Position numbers and translations under genes: made by a program
NCBI RefSeq assembly: GCF_027625995.1
Contig: NZ_CP115396.1
Span: 682,001-746,000 of the forward strand
Direction: 5' to 3'
DNA length: 64,000 nt
DNA from: Hymenobacter yonginensis
Lineage (GTDB): Bacteria > Bacteroidota > Bacteroidia > Cytophagales > Hymenobacteraceae
The notes under the pieces: model-generated
Told to the model about the DNA's origin: nothing
Database searches by the model: none
What the model saw: the letters and a program-made list of their open reading frames with translations, nothing else
Shown here: in pieces, positions 24,309 to 33,245 of the stretch
Layout: every line of letters begins with the position of its first letter
How positions within the stretch are numbered: the first letter of the stretch is position 1

Positions 24309-27287
24309 TTACACCAGCTCACCAATGGCTTTTTTCAGCGTGGCAGTGGCTTTCCAATGGCGCAAATTGGGTTGTGCAGCCTCTGCTGGCAGTCGGCCGC
24401 TACGGCTGGCCAGCTCGGCATACAGTTCAACCAGCTTCTTGGTATTGCGCAGTGGCGCGACGGGTAGTTCAGGCAACAGGGCATCCAACACTTGCTGTAG
24501 CGCGTCGTCCGTGGCGGCATCAATGGCGCGGGCTTGCTGCAGGTTGTCGGCCAGGCGCTGCACGGGAACAAACTCGTTGGCCAGGAAGCGGCCCAGCGTT
24601 GTGCCCAGGGTGGCGGGCACCAGCCGACCCGTAGCGCAGGCCGCCAGCAATACTTCCAGGGCCAGGGCCCGGCACGCCGGGACTTTGTGCATCAGCCCCA
24701 GTGCCAGCAGCAGGGTGGTAGGTTCCGTGAAGGCCGGGCCGGGGGCCAGCAGCTCCTGCAAGGCGGCCTGCACTACGTCCCGTTCCAAAGATTCCAAACC
24801 ATCGGCCCAGGCGGCGGTACGGACTACGTGCCAGTGCAGGGGCGCTGGGTTGTGCGGCACTAGGCTGGCCACGAACCGGTAGTCAAGGGGCAGCACCCAG
24901 CCAGCGTGCTGCATGGCCGCGAAGCGGGCGTGCTGCGAATACAGCAGCAACGGCGACGGGGGTGTCTGGCTGGTGTACTTGCTCGGAAACTGCAGCACCG
25001 TGTACTGATGCGTGACCGTGGGCTTGCCCGGCTTCCACTGCTCCACCCAGGTGTTGGTTTTCACCTCGAAGTGCCACCCGGGTGCCCAGGGACGAACAAC
25101 GCCGATGTAATCCGTCGGCACCACTGCCGTCAACTCCTCAAACATGCCTTCGGGCTGGCGGGTGCGGGCGGCCACGGCCCACAGCCAGGGCCAGGCGTCA
25201 GCCAGGGAAGAAGAAATGGCGTTGCCCGGCAGCAGCTGGCTTAGGCGCGTGGTCAGATGTTTGAGCACGGAGGGCTTGTGCTTCGGCTGCAGAGGCAATG
25301 GCTGCATGGCCGGGGCCAGCAGCCATTGCAGCAGCGCACGCAGCTCGGCGCTTTGCAGCCGGGGCAGTTGAGTCAGGGCAGCTTGCGCATCGGCTGCGTC
25401 GGCGTAGGCGGTGCGGGCCAGGGCTACGACCAAGTCCGCCGGGTCCGGCTCGGTGTGCGCCGCCTCGTAGGTCAGGAGTCTATCCACCAGGGTGGTAGGC
25501 GCCAACCAGTGCGGGGCGTGCGAGGGCGTGCTGAGCAGGGGCAGGCCCGAGCGGGCGCGCAAGTGGTGTTCCGCCGCTACGAAGCGGCGCTGCTGCACCA
25601 GCACCAGCGGGTCGGAGGCATCCTGGTCGTGGCGCACGTTCACCTTCTCCACGCGCGCCACAATGAAGCCCTGGGCCCAGCTCAGCAGCAGGGCTTCGAC
25701 CAGACCGCGGTGCCCGCTCAGGCCGTTGCTGGCAATAATGGCCGCGGTCTGCTCATCCACTTTGCCTTTCAGGGACGGCCGCACCTGCACCAGGTAGGGC
25801 AGCAGCTGCTGGCCGTAGTCTTGCGGGTACCGGGGCTGCAGCCGCCGCAGGCCATCGACCCAGCGCTCCAAAGCCAGCACGTCGTTATAGCGCAGCACCT
25901 GCCCGGTCAGAAACAGCAGTTCGTGCCAGTCGGCGACGGGTGCCACCGCGTTGGCGGCTGACAAATCGGGCACAAACGCGGCGTGCGGCGCGTAGGCGAC
26001 GGCCTCGGTGGGCTGAGGCGCAGCGGCCGGGCTGAGCCACCCCACCAATTGCTGGCGGGTTTCCGCGGTCAGCAGGTCGGCGTACAAGCCGAGCGAGTCC
26101 GTCAAGTCCGTGGCTTGCTCGGGAGTGAGCAGCGGCTGCTTGGCTTGCAGAATAGCTACAAGGAGCTTGCCGGCTTTGGCCTGCACCGCGGAATCTGGGC
26201 TGGCCAGGGCGGCCACGGCCAGCCGGCCCAGGTCCGGCGCCAGGGAGGGAGCCCGCTTGAGCAGCTTCTCGAAGCTGCCCAGCAGTGTGCGCTGCGCCGT
26301 TTTGAGGTCCTGCCGCGTCACGAGCAACTCCGCGTACACCAGCAGCGGCGCCGGCTCGAACTCGGGGTGCAGCCAGAGCGCCTTTAGCTGATCCAGGGCG
26401 AAGTTGACCACCTGCGGTTGCGCGTGGGCCAGCAATTCCACTAGCTCCTGCTGCCGGGCCAGGCGTTCTTCCGCGGTGGGCTGCAGGGCCAGAAACAGGT
26501 TCTTGAACCAGGTCAGCAGCGGCCGGCGAAAGTCCCGCCGCATAGCTGCCAGGGTGCGCGTGAGTAGGTCGGCCCGGTCCAGGCGACCCGCCGCCACCAG
26601 GTGCTGCAGTACGTCGAGCCACCGCACGTACTGCTGGGCCACGTCCGTGTAGGCCAGGGAAGAATCCACGGAGGTGTCGTAGTCGAAGAAAGCCAGCAGG
26701 TCCCGGCGGAAGGTGTCGGCAGACTCTTCGCACTCGCGCAGCAGCTTTTCCCCGGAGTGCGGCACGGGCTGCTTTTCGCGGCGGTGGTAGCTCTGCTCGG
26801 TAAGCCAGTTCGCCAGCGTGCGGGCAAAGAACGCCGGCTCGTAGGCCACGAGCTGCCGGGCTTCCAGCTCCCGCAGTAGCCGGTAGTCGGGCAGGCCCCA
26901 CGGGCCGCCCTGGCCCTGGCGCTCCAGCCATTCAGCCAACCAATTAGGCCGGGCATGCTCGGCCACGGTGAAGAAATACGCTTCGTTGGCGGCCCGAACA
27001 GCACTTTCGCCCCAGTGAATGCCCAGGCGTTCGTTCAGTCCCGTCATCTCCTTGCGCGTGTACGTCGCCACCCCCGCCAGTTGAAGCATGACCAGCTGGG
27101 GCTCTGTGCCGGTACGCCCCCACGTGGATATCCCCAGCTGCCGAATCTCGGTTAGCTCCCGGCGCAGGGCCTTGGTTTTGGCGCGAACGGCCACCACGTC
27201 TTTCTTGTCGAGGGCCAACAGAAAAGGTACGAGCTGGTCGGCATTCTGGCGGCGGATAATCAGTTCGAACGTATCGACAGAGGACAT
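24309..27287 (-). CDS. Large DUF6493-like protein
   Basis: A 992-residue predicted cytoplasmic protein, mostly helical with HEAT/ARM-like repeats in the middle. The N-terminus (FELIIRRQNADQLVPFLLAL) resembles Bacteroidota DUF6493 proteins, which I recall beside SWIM zinc-finger, MoxR ATPase and VWA proteins. Here only a short broken frame lies upstream and no MoxR or VWA gene is present. The start at 27287 touches the stop of that fragment. Function unknown. Confidence 0.65.
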   Translation of the reverse strand: MSSVDTFELIIRRQNADQLVPFLLALDKKDVVAVRAKTKALRRELTEIRQLGISTWGRTGTEPQLVMLQLAGVATYTRKEMTGLNERLGIHWGESAVRAANEAYFFTVAEHARPNWLAEWLERQGQGGPWGLPDYRLLRELEARQLVAYEPAFFARTLANWLTEQSYHRREKQPVPHSGEKLLRECEESADTFRRDLLAFFDYDTSVDSSLAYTDVAQQYVRWLDVLQHLVAAGRLDRADLLTRTLAAMRRDFRRPLLTWFKNLFLALQPTAEERLARQQELVELLAHAQPQVVNFALDQLKALWLHPEFEPAPLLVYAELLVTRQDLKTAQRTLLGSFEKLLKRAPSLAPDLGRLAVAALASPDSAVQAKAGKLLVAILQAKQPLLTPEQATDLTDSLGLYADLLTAETRQQLVGWLSPAAAPQPTEAVAYAPHAAFVPDLSAANAVAPVADWHELLFLTGQVLRYNDVLALERWVDGLRRLQPRYPQDYGQQLLPYLVQVRPSLKGKVDEQTAAIIASNGLSGHRGLVEALLLSWAQGFIVARVEKVNVRHDQDASDPLVLVQQRRFVAAEHHLRARSGLPLLSTPSHAPHWLAPTTLVDRLLTYEAAHTEPDPADLVVALARTAYADAADAQAALTQLPRLQSAELRALLQWLLAPAMQPLPLQPKHKPSVLKHLTTRLSQLLPGNAISSSLADAWPWLWAVAARTRQPEGMFEELTAVVPTDYIGVVRPWAPGWHFEVKTNTWVEQWKPGKPTVTHQYTVLQFPSKYTSQTPPSPLLLYSQHARFAAMQHAGWVLPLDYRFVASLVPHNPAPLHWHVVRTAAWADGLESLERDVVQAALQELLAPGPAFTEPTTLLLALGLMHKVPACRALALEVLLAACATGRLVPATLGTTLGRFLANEFVPVQRLADNLQQARAIDAATDDALQQVLDALLPELPVAPLRNTKKLVELYAELASRSGRLPAEAAQPNLRHWKATATLKKAIGELV

Positions 27288-27553
27288 CAGCTAAGATAAT
27301 CGGTAGAAGAAAGGAGTAAGTAAGTAGGAGTAATCCTCGCCCGAGAAGCCCCGCCCCCGCGCACGTCCCCGGCGCTGGCCACCCGCGCAAAATTGGGGCG
27401 CGCATCGCGCCAGGAGTTGCGCAGGCGTCCCCAGAAAAAGCAGAAGGTGTCAGTCTTGACCTCATCGGCGAATGCGGAAAGCAGGAGGGCGTTGCCGTCC
27501 GGACGCTGCTCCAGGGCCGAGGGTCGGGCGTATGTATAAGCGAAATCAGACAT
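27287..27553 (-). pseudogene. Probable N-terminal remnant of a SWIM-type partner protein
   Basis: An 88-codon frame starting MSDFAYTYARPSALEQ, with LLLSAFADEVKTDTFCFFWG. This resembles the beginning of SWIM zinc-finger proteins that sit before DUF6493 genes, but there is no SWIM motif and the last third (RVASAGDVRGGGASRARI) is not protein-family-like. I interpret it as a deletion remnant. A short independent gene cannot be excluded. Confidence 0.4.
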
Positions 27554-27754
27554 GAACGCGGCAACGAATCAATCAGGCTACCAAGCTACCAAATTGCCCT
27601 GGCTCCGCCGCGCTTGGGTGAAACCCGCCCGCGGCCATGCTGAATGATTACCAAATATTCCTTAAAAAGCACACTTTGTCGCAGTGAATGATTAGCAATG
27701 AATAGATGGCCTACACATTAAATTCCAGCCAGGATAAAGGCAGGACAAAGGCAC

Positions 27755-27772
27755 CACCAACCCAGGTTGGTG
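27755..27772. repeat. Short inverted repeat
   Basis: CACCAACC and GGTTGGTG flank a 2-bp centre. The palindrome lies in a 283-bp gene-free, AT-richer stretch (27554-27836) between the SWIM-like remnant and the recombinase pseudogene, just before the terminator. Confidence 0.5.
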
Positions 27773-27779
27773 TATATAA

Positions 27780-27816
27780 AAAAGCCCGGGGCGGGGTAGT
27801 CCCCGACCGGGCTTTT
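27780..27816 (-). terminator. Rho-independent terminator after recombinase
   Basis: AAAAGCCCGG and CCGGGCTTTT pair around a GC-rich centre; on the minus strand the hairpin is followed by a run of T. It lies 20 bp after the recombinase stop. Confidence 0.8.
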
Positions 27817-27836
27817 CCAGGTAGGCAGCCGCTATA

Positions 27837-29152
27837 TTAAGCTGCTGTCAGCACCGAGCAGACAGTGCCATCGGGGGCTGCCTGGTTGCTGGTAGTCGCA
27901 GGTCCATCCCAGGCGGCCCGCATGGCCTGGTGCTGCAGTTCCTCTACCACCTGGGCGTACTTCATGGTGTTCTGAATCTTGGCGTGGCCCATCACCCGCT
28001 GCAGTACGGCCACCGGCATGCCACGCAACAGGCTTTGGACGGCAAACGTGTGCCGGGCCGTGTGCATGGTCACCAGCTCATGCAGCGGCACGGCCCCTTT
28101 CACCACCCGGCCGCCGGCCGTACTCACCACTTCCACCAGCCGGTTTAGCCCCGCCAGCTGCGTTATTTTCTTCAAGTAGCGGTTCATGGGCTGGTTGGCC
28201 AGTACCGGCAGTAGCCTGGCACCTTCCCCGTGCGTTCCGCCGCGGCGTAGCGGTCCAGGATTTCGGCCGCCAGCCGGCTCAGGTAGATGCTCACCGTGGC
28301 CCGCGTCTTGGTTTGCACCAGCCGCAGCACCCGGTCCCCGTCGCCGTTGGCGCCCAGGGCGTGCAGGTTGCCCCCGTGCAAAGCTGCTACGTCGGAATAG
28401 CGCAGGCCGGTGTAGCAGCAAAACAAGAATACGTCCCGCGCCGGCTCCAGCGTCTGCGGCAGCTGCACGGCCGACAGGTCGGCCAGGTCGGCCCCGGTCA
28501 GGTAGGTTTTGGCCTGGTCAGCGTAGCGCACTTCCACGCGCTTGAGTTCCAGTCCCAGTGTTTGCTTGCGCTCGTCCTGGGTGTGCCGCAGGAAGGTCTT
28601 CACGTCCTTGAGCACCGTGTAGATGCCGTTAGGGCCCAGCCCGCAGGTGGTGCGCAGATACTTCACGAAATCGTCGTGTACGGCCCCGTCGTAGTCGGCC
28701 ACGCTGATTTTGCGGCGCCGGCCCGTGGCCAGAAACGCTGCCAGGTGGTTGCGGGCCGTGCCGTAATGCCGCAGCGTGTGGAAGGCGTAGCCCCGCCCGC
28801 GCAGCACCTCGATAAAGGCCGTCATGGCCTCCGCCATGCTCAGCTCCGGCTTGACGGCCGCCGGGTTTATCACTTCCCGTAGCAGCGCCAGGGTAGGAGG
28901 GGTGCCCGCCGTACGCAGGTCGCGGTAGCGCTTTTGCACCCGCTCCGCCATGGCCTCGAGCACGTTGTTGGCCTCTTCCGCCCCGGCTTTTCCCTTCCGG
29001 AACCGCTGCTTGTCGGCGTTCCATTCCTTAGGCTGGCACTTTTCGCGGGTGAAGCAGCGCAGCCGCAGCCCCTCAAATATGGCATCGATGAATACCGGAA
29101 CCAGCCCGTTTTTGTCGGTTTTGTCTTCCCGGAGGACGAATTTGACGGTCAT
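27837..29152 (-). pseudogene. Tyrosine recombinase/phage integrase, frameshifted
   Basis: Bacteroidota-type site-specific recombinase with N-terminal arm-binding (KFVLREDKTDKNGLVPVFI), SAM-like core-binding and catalytic domains. Catalytic residues remain: Arg in CCYTGLRYSDVAAL, Lys in VQTKTRATVSI, HTARHTF, GHAKIQNTMKYAQ with the terminal Tyr. The frame from 29152 ends near 28184 and the remainder continues in another frame from about 28230 (ARLLPVLANQPMNRYL), so a single-base indel near the GGGGAAGG tract separates the active-site halves. It sits next to tRNA-Leu, a common integration target. It is likely inactive, barring a sequencing error. Confidence 0.82.
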
Positions 29153-29223
29153 TTTTGGTGACAGATTTGGTGACACAATTGCGGCCGCAAATGGGTGCAA
29201 AACCAAAAAGCCCCGGACGCAAA

Positions 29224-29273
29224 AAGGCCCTAAAAACTGCTTTTGCGTAGTGCGAAGCAGGTTTTAGGGCCTT
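29224..29273 (-). terminator. Terminator downstream of tRNA-Leu
   Basis: Arms of 19 bp (29224-29242 and 29255-29273) pair with one mismatch and, on the minus strand, are followed by a T run. It separates the tRNA from the integrase. Confidence 0.82.
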
Positions 29274-29290
29274 CCGTCAGTAATTCCTAG

Positions 29291-29372
29291 TACCCGGAGC
29301 CGGGGTCGAACCGGCACATCTTTCGATATCGGTGTTTGAGACCGACGCGTCTACCGATTCCGCCATCCGGGC
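29291..29372 (-). tRNA. tRNA-Leu (CAA)
   Basis: The minus strand folds as a class II tRNA: acceptor GCCCGGA pairs with TCCGGGT, the anticodon stem TCGGT/ACCGA encloses loop CTCAAAC with anticodon CAA, a long variable arm follows, and the T arm contains GGTTCGACCCC. No CCA is encoded. The recombinase pseudogene starts 139 bp downstream. Confidence 0.95.
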
Positions 29373-29397
29373 GTTTCACGCCGAACCTGTCGGTAGA

Positions 29398-29937
29398 TCA
29401 GGAACGGGTGGCAAACTTAGCCAGACTTTCTTGAATGCGCAACAGATAGCGCTTTTTGAGGTAGTAGGTGCGAACCTGGCTCAGGGCCTGCGGGCGGGCG
29501 TCAGCGGGTAGCATGGCATAGCCGGCCAGGACGGGCTCGATGCCGGTTTTCAGGGTGTGAGTGAGGTGGTTAACGTCGGTTTGCAGCTGGCCGACCAAGG
29601 CTGGATCCGAGTCGAATTCCAACTCCATCAGCTGTTCGTTTAGCTCCATTACTTCCATTAAAAAATCGGCCGGCAGATCCTGCTTTCCCTCTTCCAGCAA
29701 CCCGTGTTGCTGCAGAATATAAGCCATCCGGCGGTCGGCGTCGGAAAGCGTGCGGTAGGCGTTGGTGTTGAGCGTGGCCAGGGTCAGGATTTCCTGCTGA
29801 TGCTCCGGGCTGGCCGTGGCGTGGAAATCGGGGTGGTATTGGCGGCTTAGCGCGTAGTATTTGCTTTTGATGGCCTTCTCGTCCGGCTGAAATGACTCCG
29901 GCAGTTCGTAAAAGGCAAAGTAATCGGTGGCGGGCAT
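29398..29937 (-). CDS. hscB: Fe-S assembly co-chaperone HscB (J-domain)
   Basis: Co-chaperone expected to deliver the IscU scaffold to an HscA-type Hsp70. The N-terminal J-domain contains the invariant HPD (residues 35-37) in SRQYHPDFHA. The C-terminal three-helix domain shows the DFLMEVMELNEQLMELE pattern typical of HscB. ATG at 29937 (MPATDYFAFYEL) gives 179 residues, the family's usual length, while upstream starts add 26 unrelated residues. It is just upstream of the tRNA on the same strand. Confidence 0.92.
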   Translation of the reverse strand: MPATDYFAFYELPESFQPDEKAIKSKYYALSRQYHPDFHATASPEHQQEILTLATLNTNAYRTLSDADRRMAYILQQHGLLEEGKQDLPADFLMEVMELNEQLMELEFDSDPALVGQLQTDVNHLTHTLKTGIEPVLAGYAMLPADARPQALSQVRTYYLKKRYLLRIQESLAKFATRS

Positions 29938-30026
29938 ACGATAGGGGAGGAAAAGAGCACCGGTATAGCCGGGTGTCATCTTGTACGTGGGTTTGAGAGA
30001 AATCAAGCCCCGCAAGCAGGAAAATG

Positions 30027-30344
30027 TTACTGTACGCTGTCGGCTGCCTGCTGGTCTGGCGTGGCCGGTGTTACCGAAAAGGTCAGCGGCGGCGCTGCGA
30101 ACAGTGCCTTGGTGGCCGGCCAGACCTGCCCGAACAACGCCGACCGGCGATAGGCATTCAGGGCGTCGGCGGAGTCCCAGTGGCTGTGGGTGCAGTATAC
30201 GTGCGGCTGGTCGGCATCCTGCCAGAGCTCCAAGAAGCGGCAGCCCGGCATGCTTCTGATCTGGTTTTCCGAGGCCTCAAACAGCTGCAAAAACTCAGGC
30301 ACCCGCTCCGGGGCAAACGTCATGCGCACAATGCGAATCAACAT
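30027..30344 (-). CDS. Antibiotic biosynthesis monooxygenase (ABM) family protein
   Basis: A 105-residue single-domain protein of ferredoxin-like fold. MLIRIVRMTFAPERVPEFLQ, then MPGCRFLELWQDADQP and THSHWDSADALNAYR, match the ABM/quinol monooxygenase family. It may oxidise a quinol or other small aromatic, or act as a stress-related dimer. It is followed by hscB 90 bp downstream but no operon is required. Confidence 0.82.
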   Translation of the reverse strand: MLIRIVRMTFAPERVPEFLQLFEASENQIRSMPGCRFLELWQDADQPHVYCTHSHWDSADALNAYRRSALFGQVWPATKALFAAPPLTFSVTPATPDQQAADSVQ

Positions 30345-30373
30345 ACAGACGGCTGGCGAAAGGGGAAGTAATT

Positions 30374-30404
30374 ATCTATTTATTACTTAACATAATAAAT
30401 AGAT
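30374..30404. repeat. AT-rich 12-bp inverted repeat
   Basis: ATCTATTTATTA (30374-30385) is exactly reversed at 30393-30404 around a 7-bp loop. It lies between the SAM hydrolase stop and the ABM start. There is no T run, so it may be an operator or an mRNA hairpin. Confidence 0.7.
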
Positions 30405-30455
30405 GGATTAAGAAACGTGTTTTCAAGGCTCCTGGCCGTTATGCAGGCAGTCGGG

Positions 30456-31232
30456 CTAGCTGTCCAGCGCGAACCGAACGTCGACCTGCGAGTCGAAGTG
30501 CAGGCCCAGCAGCTCCGACGCGTTGCCCTGGTTGATGCCGATGCACAGCTGGTCTTGGCTGTTGAAGATGCAGACGGCTTCGCCCGGGTCGGCATCCTGA
30601 AAATGCCGCGCAATGCTGCGCACGGTTTCGCGGGCGAAGTGGATGGCGCAGGGCCGGTCGCGGCCGATGACTTCCACCGCCGACCGGGTGATGTTGGTGA
30701 TGAGGTTGCCGTAGTGATCCACATGCACCACGTGGCCCGTGATGCGGTGGTCCTGCAGCCGCACTTGGCGGTTGAGCAAGGAGTAGAGGTCGGTGGTGAG
30801 CGGGCCCAAACCCTGCAGCGCCCCGCCCTGGGCCAGGTGCACGGCGGCCGGAGCCAGCAGGTCGCGGGTGGGGGAGGCGGTGGGGGCTGCTGCCGGGGCC
30901 AGCGAGACCAGCTCGTCGGGCTGGCCGTCGCAGAGCAGCGCGAGCAGGCCGTTGTCGGCCGCCACGAAGTAGTGGCCTTGGAAGCGGGCCGCGTGCCAGG
31001 CCGCCCGGGGCGCGCCCAGGTCGTTTACGCCCACCAGGTGCACCGTGCCGGCCGGGAAATCACGAAACACGGCTTGGAGAACGTGTTGGGCGTGCGCGAT
31101 GTTGAAGGGTTCGATGGCGTGCGTGATGTCGAGCACCGGCACGGTGGGTGCCAGCTGCAGAATCCGCGCTTTCACTGCCGCTACGTAATGGTCGCGGTAG
31201 CCAAAGTCAGACAGAAACGTAATCAACCCCAT
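30456..31232 (-). CDS. SAM hydroxide adenosyltransferase (DUF62 family)
   Basis: Probable cytosolic enzyme hydrolysing S-adenosylmethionine to adenosine and methionine, related to SAM chlorinases/fluorinases. The N-terminus MGLITFLSDFGYRDHYV and the C-terminal HVDHYGNLITNI are family hallmarks. Length from ATG 31232 is 258 residues, as usual. The halogenase-specific loop cannot be evaluated, and hydrolase activity is the default inference. A good -7 box is at 31284-31291. Confidence 0.88.
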   Translation of the reverse strand: MGLITFLSDFGYRDHYVAAVKARILQLAPTVPVLDITHAIEPFNIAHAQHVLQAVFRDFPAGTVHLVGVNDLGAPRAAWHAARFQGHYFVAADNGLLALLCDGQPDELVSLAPAAAPTASPTRDLLAPAAVHLAQGGALQGLGPLTTDLYSLLNRQVRLQDHRITGHVVHVDHYGNLITNITRSAVEVIGRDRPCAIHFARETVRSIARHFQDADPGEAVCIFNSQDQLCIGINQGNASELLGLHFDSQVDVRFALDS

Positions 31233-31283
31233 TGCCGTAAATCCTGCGTTCTTCGTACTATTGCTTAGGTGCCTCAAGGGCGG

Positions 31284-31291
31284 CAAAAGTA
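31284..31291 (-). promoter_or_regulatory. -7 box for SAM hydrolase gene
   Basis: On the minus strand TACTTTTG matches TAnnTTTG, about 52 bp before the start at 31232. No convincing TTG is seen at the usual distance, so confidence is moderate. Confidence 0.45.
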
Positions 31292-31365
31292 GGCTATTTA
31301 GCTGAACTGCCCCCTTTCCAGCGGGTACCTTTTTCCTAACTCCCTAGCTACAAAACCCCCACAGA

Positions 31366-32481
31366 TTGGTCGAGAAAGTCATCACGCTCGAAAACGTGTC
31401 CCTGATTGATTTCCTGGGACCCGACAACCAGAATATCCGCCAGCTTGCGGCGGCCTTTCCGGGCAGCAAAATCATTTCACGCGGCAACGAGATTAAGATT
31501 CAGGGCCAGACACTGGTAATCAGCCGCATCAACGACATTCTGTCGGCCCTGATTGAGCACTACCATCAATACGGCCAGATCAGCGAGAAAACGGTTTCCC
31601 AATACCTGTCGTCGGCTGACGAAGATCAGCAGGACCGCATTTTGGCGGCTTCGCCCGACGTTATCCTGTTCGGCGATAAGGGCGGCGTCATCAAGGCCAA
31701 AACTGCCAACCAGCAGCGCCTCGTTGACGCCGTGCTGAAGCATGACCTGGTGTTTGCGCTGGGGCCGGCCGGTACCGGCAAAACCTATATTTCGGTGGCG
31801 CTGGCCGTGCGGGCGCTCAAAAACAAGGAGGTGAAGCGCATCATCATCTCGAGGCCCGTGGTGGAGGCCGGCGAAAGCCTCGGTTTCCTGCCCGGCGACA
31901 TGAAGGAGAAGGTCGACCCCTACCTGCGCCCCATCTACGACGCGCTGGAAGACATGCTGCCGGCCGAGAAGCTGAAGCTGTACCTGGAAAACAAGACCAT
32001 CGAAATTGCCCCGCTGGCCTACATGCGCGGCCGGACGCTCAACAACGCGTTTGTGCTGCTCGACGAAGCCCAGAACACCACGCCTTCGCAGTTGAAGATG
32101 TTTCTGACGCGGATGGGCCCTTCGGCCAAGGTGATGGTGAACGGCGACCGGAGCCAGATCGACCTGCCCACCAAGGTGAAGTCGGGCCTGATGCAGGCGC
32201 TGGATATTCTGCGCGACGTGCCGGGCATCGGCTTCGTGGAGATGAGCGCCGAGGACGTGGTGCGCCACCGCCTGGTGAAGCAGATTGTGCTGGCCTACGA
32301 CAAGTTCGACGTGGACACCCAGCAGGAGCAAGCCAACCAGGCCAACCGCCCCATCCGGCAGGCGCAGCCCTACCGCCGCCCTGGCGGGCCTAGCTCCACC
32401 TCCTCCGACCCCAGCCGCCACCCCGACGCCCGCCGCGAGGACGACGGCATGGCAGCCCTGCCCGTCAACCACGAGCAATAG
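31366..32481 (+). CDS. phoH: PhoH-family ATPase
   Basis: RNA-associated P-loop ATPase of 371 residues. TTG at 31366 gives MVEKVITLENVSLIDFLGPD, the typical N-terminus of Bacteroidota PhoH-like proteins. Walker A is GPAGTGKT (residues 133-140), followed by IISRPVVEAGESLGFLPGD and Walker B FVLLDEAQN. The last 50 residues are a disordered Pro/Arg/Gln tail beyond the usual domain. A strong terminator follows. The biological role of the family is linked to RNA metabolism; the substrate is unknown. Confidence 0.93.
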   Translation: MVEKVITLENVSLIDFLGPDNQNIRQLAAAFPGSKIISRGNEIKIQGQTLVISRINDILSALIEHYHQYGQISEKTVSQYLSSADEDQQDRILAASPDVILFGDKGGVIKAKTANQQRLVDAVLKHDLVFALGPAGTGKTYISVALAVRALKNKEVKRIIISRPVVEAGESLGFLPGDMKEKVDPYLRPIYDALEDMLPAEKLKLYLENKTIEIAPLAYMRGRTLNNAFVLLDEAQNTTPSQLKMFLTRMGPSAKVMVNGDRSQIDLPTKVKSGLMQALDILRDVPGIGFVEMSAEDVVRHRLVKQIVLAYDKFDVDTQQEQANQANRPIRQAQPYRRPGGPSSTSSDPSRHPDARREDDGMAALPVNHEQ

Positions 32482-32540
32482 CGGCCGGCCTCGGCAGATT
32501 ATCAGGATTGATTCTGCCGGTTTGTGTTGGTTCCTTATAG

Positions 32541-32568
32541 AAACGGCAGCCCTTGTGGGCTGCCGTTT
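32541..32568 (+). terminator. Terminator after phoH
   Basis: AAACGGCAGCCC and GGGCTGCCGTTT pair around TTGT and run into T residues, 60 bp after the phoH stop. Confidence 0.92.
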
Positions 32569-32670
32569 TTGTTTGGGCGTTAAGCCGGCAATGGGCTGTG
32601 TTGGCTACTTTCGCCGCTACCTCATTTCCTCAGAGCAGAAAAGCTTCTTTTTTCACCAGACCGCAAGAAC

Positions 32671-33117
32671 ATGGAAACTGCACGTGTACACCGAGTTACT
32701 TCTGCCCCCGACCTGGCGGCGGCGCTGGCAGTCCGGCACACGGTATTTGTGCTGGGCCAGAACGTGCCGGCCACGCTGGAGCAGGACGCCCACGACCACA
32801 CCGACGCCACCCACTACCTGGCCGTAGCGGCCGACGGCACGCCCTGCGGCGCCGCCCGCTGGCGCCCCACCGACAACGGCGTGAAGCTGGAGCGCTTCGC
32901 TGTGCTTGCCGACTACCGCAACCAGCAGGCCGGCGCTGCGCTGCTACGGCAGGTGCTGCTGGACGTAGACGCCGCCCACCCCACCGCCACCGTGTATTTG
33001 AACGCCCAGCTGCCGGCCGTGCGCTTCTACGAGCGGCACGGCTTCCGGGCGGAGGGGCCGCAGTTTGAGGAAGGCGGCCTGCAGCACTACAAGATGGTCT
33101 GGGAGCGCCCGGCCTAG
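32671..33117 (+). CDS. GNAT-family N-acetyltransferase
   Basis: A 148-residue single-domain acetyltransferase. The acetyl-CoA binding region is LERFAVLADYRNQQAGAALL, where the RNQQAG stretch corresponds to the Q/RxxGxG/A loop, and the C-terminal strand-helix AVRFYERHGFRAEG is typical. It resembles ElaA/YjcF-like members. The substrate is unknown. Monocistronic by terminator context. Confidence 0.87.
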   Translation: METARVHRVTSAPDLAAALAVRHTVFVLGQNVPATLEQDAHDHTDATHYLAVAADGTPCGAARWRPTDNGVKLERFAVLADYRNQQAGAALLRQVLLDVDAAHPTATVYLNAQLPAVRFYERHGFRAEGPQFEEGGLQHYKMVWERPA

Positions 33118-33245
33118 ACTAGTAGAGGCGGAACAGGCGCTGAAAACGGGCTGCATTGCGCCTGAAAGGGTGAGGGTGGACCTATGGCTTAGTAGCTGGT
33201 TTTCTGATATATTGGCTATTGAATACCACTATATTATGTGCTGCT

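Noticed and set aside
29291-29372. Search for a second copy of the tRNA-Leu 3' end as an attachment-site pair
   Set aside because: No duplicate of the T-arm/acceptor sequence was noticed elsewhere in the window, so the island's left end is not defined.
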